Shown piece after piece: positions 31,420 through 33,598 of a stretch of 33,598 bases of DNA. Under the pieces are notes generated by a model that saw only the letters and a program-made list of their open reading frames with translations, was not told where the DNA came from and ran no database searches. Numbering within the stretch: the first letter of the stretch is position 1; each line of letters starts with the position of its first letter. Both the position numbers and the translations under genes were made by a program. This DNA is from an uncultured Collinsella sp. (GTDB lineage Bacteria; Actinomycetota; Coriobacteriia; Coriobacteriales; Coriobacteriaceae), in the NCBI GenBank assembly GCA_959019945.1, contig CAUEQD010000023.1, positions 1 to 33,598 on the forward strand. The letters are read 5' to 3'.

Positions 31420-31447
31420 GGACAATTTTGGAAAAACTTTCGCCGCC

Positions 31448-31637
31448 GCGATCGCGGATGCGGGACGGGCTCAAGAACGAGGGGCCCGCGACGCCCGATC
31501 CGGCCCGCGGGGCTCGCCCCGCGGGCGGCGGCCACGCCGCCGCCCGCCTCGTCGGGGCCATCTGGCAGCCCCGGGGCCACCCGCATGGCCGCCGCCCGCC
31601 TTTCCGTTGGCCCTTTCGCCCCCCCCGCGGACCGTCC
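31448..31637. other. Very GC-rich non-coding stretch
   Basis: No supported gene. It contains a perfect CCCGCGGGG-CTCG-CCCCGCGGG hairpin (about 31503-31524), a GGCGGC/GCCGCC hairpin right after it, and an 8-C run near 31619-31626. Open frames here are a by-product of the composition. Confidence 0.5.
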
Positions 31638-31797
31638 GCCACGAAACCGGCCCATCTACTACGTTTGGACGGCATCCCCCGACCACGCAGTTATGAGTAA
31701 AAATAAAACCCCAGGTAGACGGCCTGCGGTTTTCGCGAAATACGGGGTATGGTCGAGGGGTCGGGGTTAAACGTAGTAGATGGGCCGGTTTCGTGGC
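31638..31797. repeat. 160-bp palindromic element with perfect 29-bp inverted ends
   Basis: The left end (31638-31666, starting GCCACGAAACCGG and ending CTACTACGTTT) and the right end (31769-31797) are exact reverse complements over 29 bp. Inside lie a second, looser inverted pair (CCCCCGACCA near 31676 against GGTCGGGG near 31760) and a 10-of-11-bp hairpin (31705-31733, AAAACCCCAGG arm). No protein frame is present. It may be a MITE-like element or a structured RNA gene. Confidence 0.65.
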
Positions 31798-31851
31798 GGC
31801 GGCATCGCAGGCAGCCGACCGAGGGCGCCCGGAAGTGGGCAGGGCACCCGC

Positions 31852-33010
31852 CTAACGACCGATTTCCTGCCAATTGCATAGGACGTTGGCTCGCAACTCC
31901 ATTTCGGCTGTCTTTTGAGCTTTAGTTTTGCACCTATAGCGCAATTTCAGGCGCGAGCAAAGACTTCGCACTATCGCATCAAGCTGCTCGGTATCGTTAA
32001 GCATGTCGTGCGTAACCAGGAAGACGTCATACCCCATACTTTGCAGTGCCGTCATACGCTTGGCGTCGTGGTCGAGCACGGCTCCCGATCCGTGGATGAC
32101 CTCTCCTTGAAGCTCCACGATTCCTGCCTTCATTATGTTTGGGTTAACAATCACGATGTCCCCGTAGCAGGCTTTTTGCCCCGCAATGCTCTGTGCCGAT
32201 GCAGTAAGCGGTGTAAAGTCATTGACATATACATGCCTAAAGCCGGCGCCACCGCGGGAGCGAGGAAGCGACAACAATAGAATTCCAGCAACTTCAAGCG
32301 GAGACGCTGCTACACCCGTTACCATCTGCGCGGCTTTGTAGAATTTAGCACCCCACTTGCGGCTTTTCATCTTCGTGGCGTACTCATGAAGCTCGTTTAA
32401 TTCGAGGAGTGGCTTCCTCATCCAGAGCGAAGTACCTTTGAGTTTCGTGACTTCCTTAGTCGTCTTTTGCTTGTTTGACCCTTTTGTATTTACTTGTTCT
32501 TTGACTTTCACGCGTGCATAAACGCGTTTCCACTGCGCTTCATCCTGGCTTTCATCGAATTCAAAGAGGGACTCGGTGGTGTTATCTCCTGCGGTGTCTT
32601 CGGCTTTGCCAAGCTCTGCTTCGGCTACGGCGGTTGGCTCAAAGACCGAGAACCACCCGCAGAATTCGAACATCGCAAGGACGAGATCGGTTGGAGATAC
32701 AAAACGAGCTAGGGTAAATAACGTCGCAAGTGGATTAGTTACTCTAAAGCCCATCGCGGTTTCTAGCGTATTGCCCGCCCCCGAAGCATCTTTGCAGTGG
32801 ATTGTTGCTCGTAATCCCGAATGGTAGTTAACGCCACCGGGGCGCCGTCGTGGTGACTATCGGCGTCTTGAGCACATCGATTGTGAAGGGCGATCGAGCT
32901 AGGGCAAGCCAGCCGTCCTCGGAACTTGGGAGGCGCGGGTAGAGGCCGCGGACCTGGGGCGGGCAGCGCCAGTAGCGGAATGCGGTGTTTGCGCAGACAA
33001 TCTCGTACAT
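31852..33010 (-). pseudogene. Coriobacteriia nuclease-like (DUF559/Vsr-type fold) gene, frameshifted
   Basis: The N-terminal frame starts at ATG 33010 after AGGGGAGG, reads MYEIVCANTAFRYWRCPPQV, and ends at 32828. The remainder lies in another frame from about 32826 to 31852: NYHSGLRATIHC, FRVTNPLATLFTLARFVSP, then KFYKAAQMVTGVAASPLEV and GDIVIVNPNIMKAGIVELQG. Together they give about 385 residues, the normal layout of a family that is abundant and uncharacterised in Coriobacteriia. The C-terminal 'D-x(n)-VELQGEVIH...D--RM-AL---GYDV' pattern resembles the DUF559/Vsr PD-(D/E)XK fold, and the N-terminal part recalls AbiEi-type regulators. The frame changes near 32828, at GCGTTAACTACC. A stand-alone product from ATG 32754 would lack the N-terminus. 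Confidence 0.65.
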
Positions 33011-33099
33011 ATGGGCCTCCCCTGGTTTCGGCCGCGAGCCGTTTGGAATGTGGGCGAGTCCGATTATCTATTTGGCCATCATGCGGGTAAGTACCGGAA

Positions 33100-33119
33100 G
33101 CTGACCAAATGCTGACCAA
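33100..33119. repeat. Tandem GCTGACCAA half-sites
   Basis: GCTGACCAA occurs twice, 11 bp apart, upstream of the broken gene. A 12-bp pair of the form TTTTGGTGTCA lies at 33325-33347, close to the tRNA-Val 3' end. Both could be relics of an integrase binding region. Between 33120 and 33347 I see no gene. Confidence 0.3.
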
Positions 33120-33347
33120 GAGATGGACGATATATGTCGAAAGCTGGCGCGAATGGCGAAACGCGCAGGTAGTGATGCTGCTTGTTGGGTCCCTGTCTCC
33201 ACAATTCTTATTGTCATATACAAGGTTGAACAGGGAAAATACTAAATTCGCGATTTAAAAATGAGCAAGAAGGCAGCAAAAGAACCGCAGGTAGGCTATG
33301 TCGTTTTAGAAAAGTTTGATTTGTTTTTGGTGTCAGTTTTGGTGTCA

Positions 33348-33382
33348 AAAAGAAAAAGGCCAGAGGTTTAAGACCTCTGACC
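33348..33382 (-). terminator. Terminator of tRNA-Val
   Basis: A stem of about 10 bp (GGTCAGAGGT with AACCTCTGGCC, 33358-33382), followed on the minus strand by TTTTTCTTTTT. Confidence 0.85.
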
Positions 33383-33393
33383 TGCACTTTTGA

Positions 33394-33468
33394 TGGTGGG
33401 CGATACAAGATTCGAACTTGTGACCCCATCCGTGTGAAGGATATGCTCTACCCCTGAGCCAATCGCCC
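33394..33468 (-). tRNA. tRNA-Val(CAC)
   Basis: A 75-nt cloverleaf with CCA encoded; acceptor GGGCGAT/ATCGCCC, anticodon loop TTCACAC (CAC), T loop TTCGAAT. Confidence 0.94.
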
Positions 33469-33488
33469 GTCGCCTTTCGGCAAAAGAG

Positions 33489-33518
33489 ATACTAACATAG
33501 CCGCGCGTGGTTTACCAA
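33489..33518 (-). promoter_or_regulatory. Promoter of tRNA-Val
   Basis: On the minus strand TTGGTA (33513-33518) and TAGTAT (33489-33494) with 18-bp spacing precede the tRNA. Confidence 0.6.
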
Positions 33519-33542
33519 GAACTTTTTGCCCTCGATTTTAAA

Positions 33543-33598
33543 TCCTTGATTATCGACTTCATCCGAACACCTCCCACATTCATCCGTACATGTACGGA
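33543..33598. repeat. Dispersed palindromic repeat, copy 2 (cut by the window end)
   Basis: It matches the minus strand of 2941-2994 and contains the core CATTCATCCGTACATGTACGGA, itself the start of a palindrome whose other half lies beyond the window. Confidence 0.6.

Larger units (their letters stand above)
31261..31447. repeat. Direct duplication of the tRNA-Ala unit, copy 2
   Basis: This is the second copy of the 30739-30925 block. Identity ends at about 31447 (CTTTCGCCG), after which the sequence becomes an unrelated, extremely GC-rich stretch. Confidence 0.9.

Noticed and set aside
31448..31850. Several overlapping long frames on both strands
   Set aside because: They arise from extreme GC content and low stop frequency; none has a ribosome site or recognisable domain, and they cross the tRNA and palindromic element.
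33325..33347. Attachment site at tRNA-Val
   Set aside because: The short direct repeats near the tRNA 3' end are suggestive, but no integrase and no duplicated tRNA end are present in the window.

Overview
The window looks like a chromosomal segment of a Coriobacteriia gut anaerobe, most like Collinsella. The reasons are the high GC content, an unbroken housekeeping cluster on one strand, MEP-pathway IspH, a Flp-type class III prepilin leader, and a member of the uncharacterised PD-(D/E)XK-like family that is abundant in Coriobacteriia. The genus call is inference; no rRNA is present.

The left part (1-13,470) is accessory DNA. It opens with a permease-ATPase fusion ABC protein and a coupled small membrane-anchored protein. 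Next is a graveyard: an exonuclease remnant, a small membrane protein, a secreted cysteine-containing peptide, a frameshifted TlpA-like thioredoxin and a BspA-like remnant. The centre is a surface-display locus. A two-gene minus-strand operon (small membrane protein, then a zinc-ribbon/TM/DUF6273-like protein) diverges from a prepilin fused to a DUF6273-like globular domain. A second paralogous prepilin-DUF6273 gene lies 4 kb further on. Between them are a small ribbon-helix-helix antitoxin-like gene and a 730-residue toxin-like membrane protein with a D...QxK nuclease-like motif. Each pilin gene has a poly-G tract in its leader (9 G in one, 10 G in the other) next to two overlapping ATG codons in different frames, a layout that predicts phase variation. 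Both also share an upstream palindrome, a terminator and a conserved downstream block. The terminator of the second gene has been split by a 1.2-kb AT-rich insertion remnant carrying an XRE regulator, a DUF3784-like protein and a truncated TnpV.

The middle (13,470-30,710) is core genome, all on the minus strand and tightly spaced or overlapping. In transcription order it runs: ABC-F ATPase, small membrane protein, M50 protease, scpA, scpB, rluB, cmk, plsC, ispH, DUF512 radical-SAM protein, der, plsY, gpsA, rpe, cysteine desulfurase, Nif3-like protein, zinc-ribbon coiled-coil protein, coaBC, then tRNA-Pro. These genes combine chromosome segregation, rRNA modification, phospholipid synthesis (GpsA-PlsY-PlsC), isoprenoid synthesis, ribosome assembly, Fe-S supply and CoA synthesis.

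The right end (30,740-33,598) holds four minus-strand tRNAs (Ala, Met/Ile-CAT, Ala, Val). The tRNA-Ala(GGC) unit, with promoter and terminator, is duplicated almost perfectly 522 bp apart. It also holds a 160-bp palindromic element with perfect 29-bp inverted ends, a frameshifted copy of the Coriobacteriia nuclease-like family, and a second copy of a palindromic repeat found near position 2,950.
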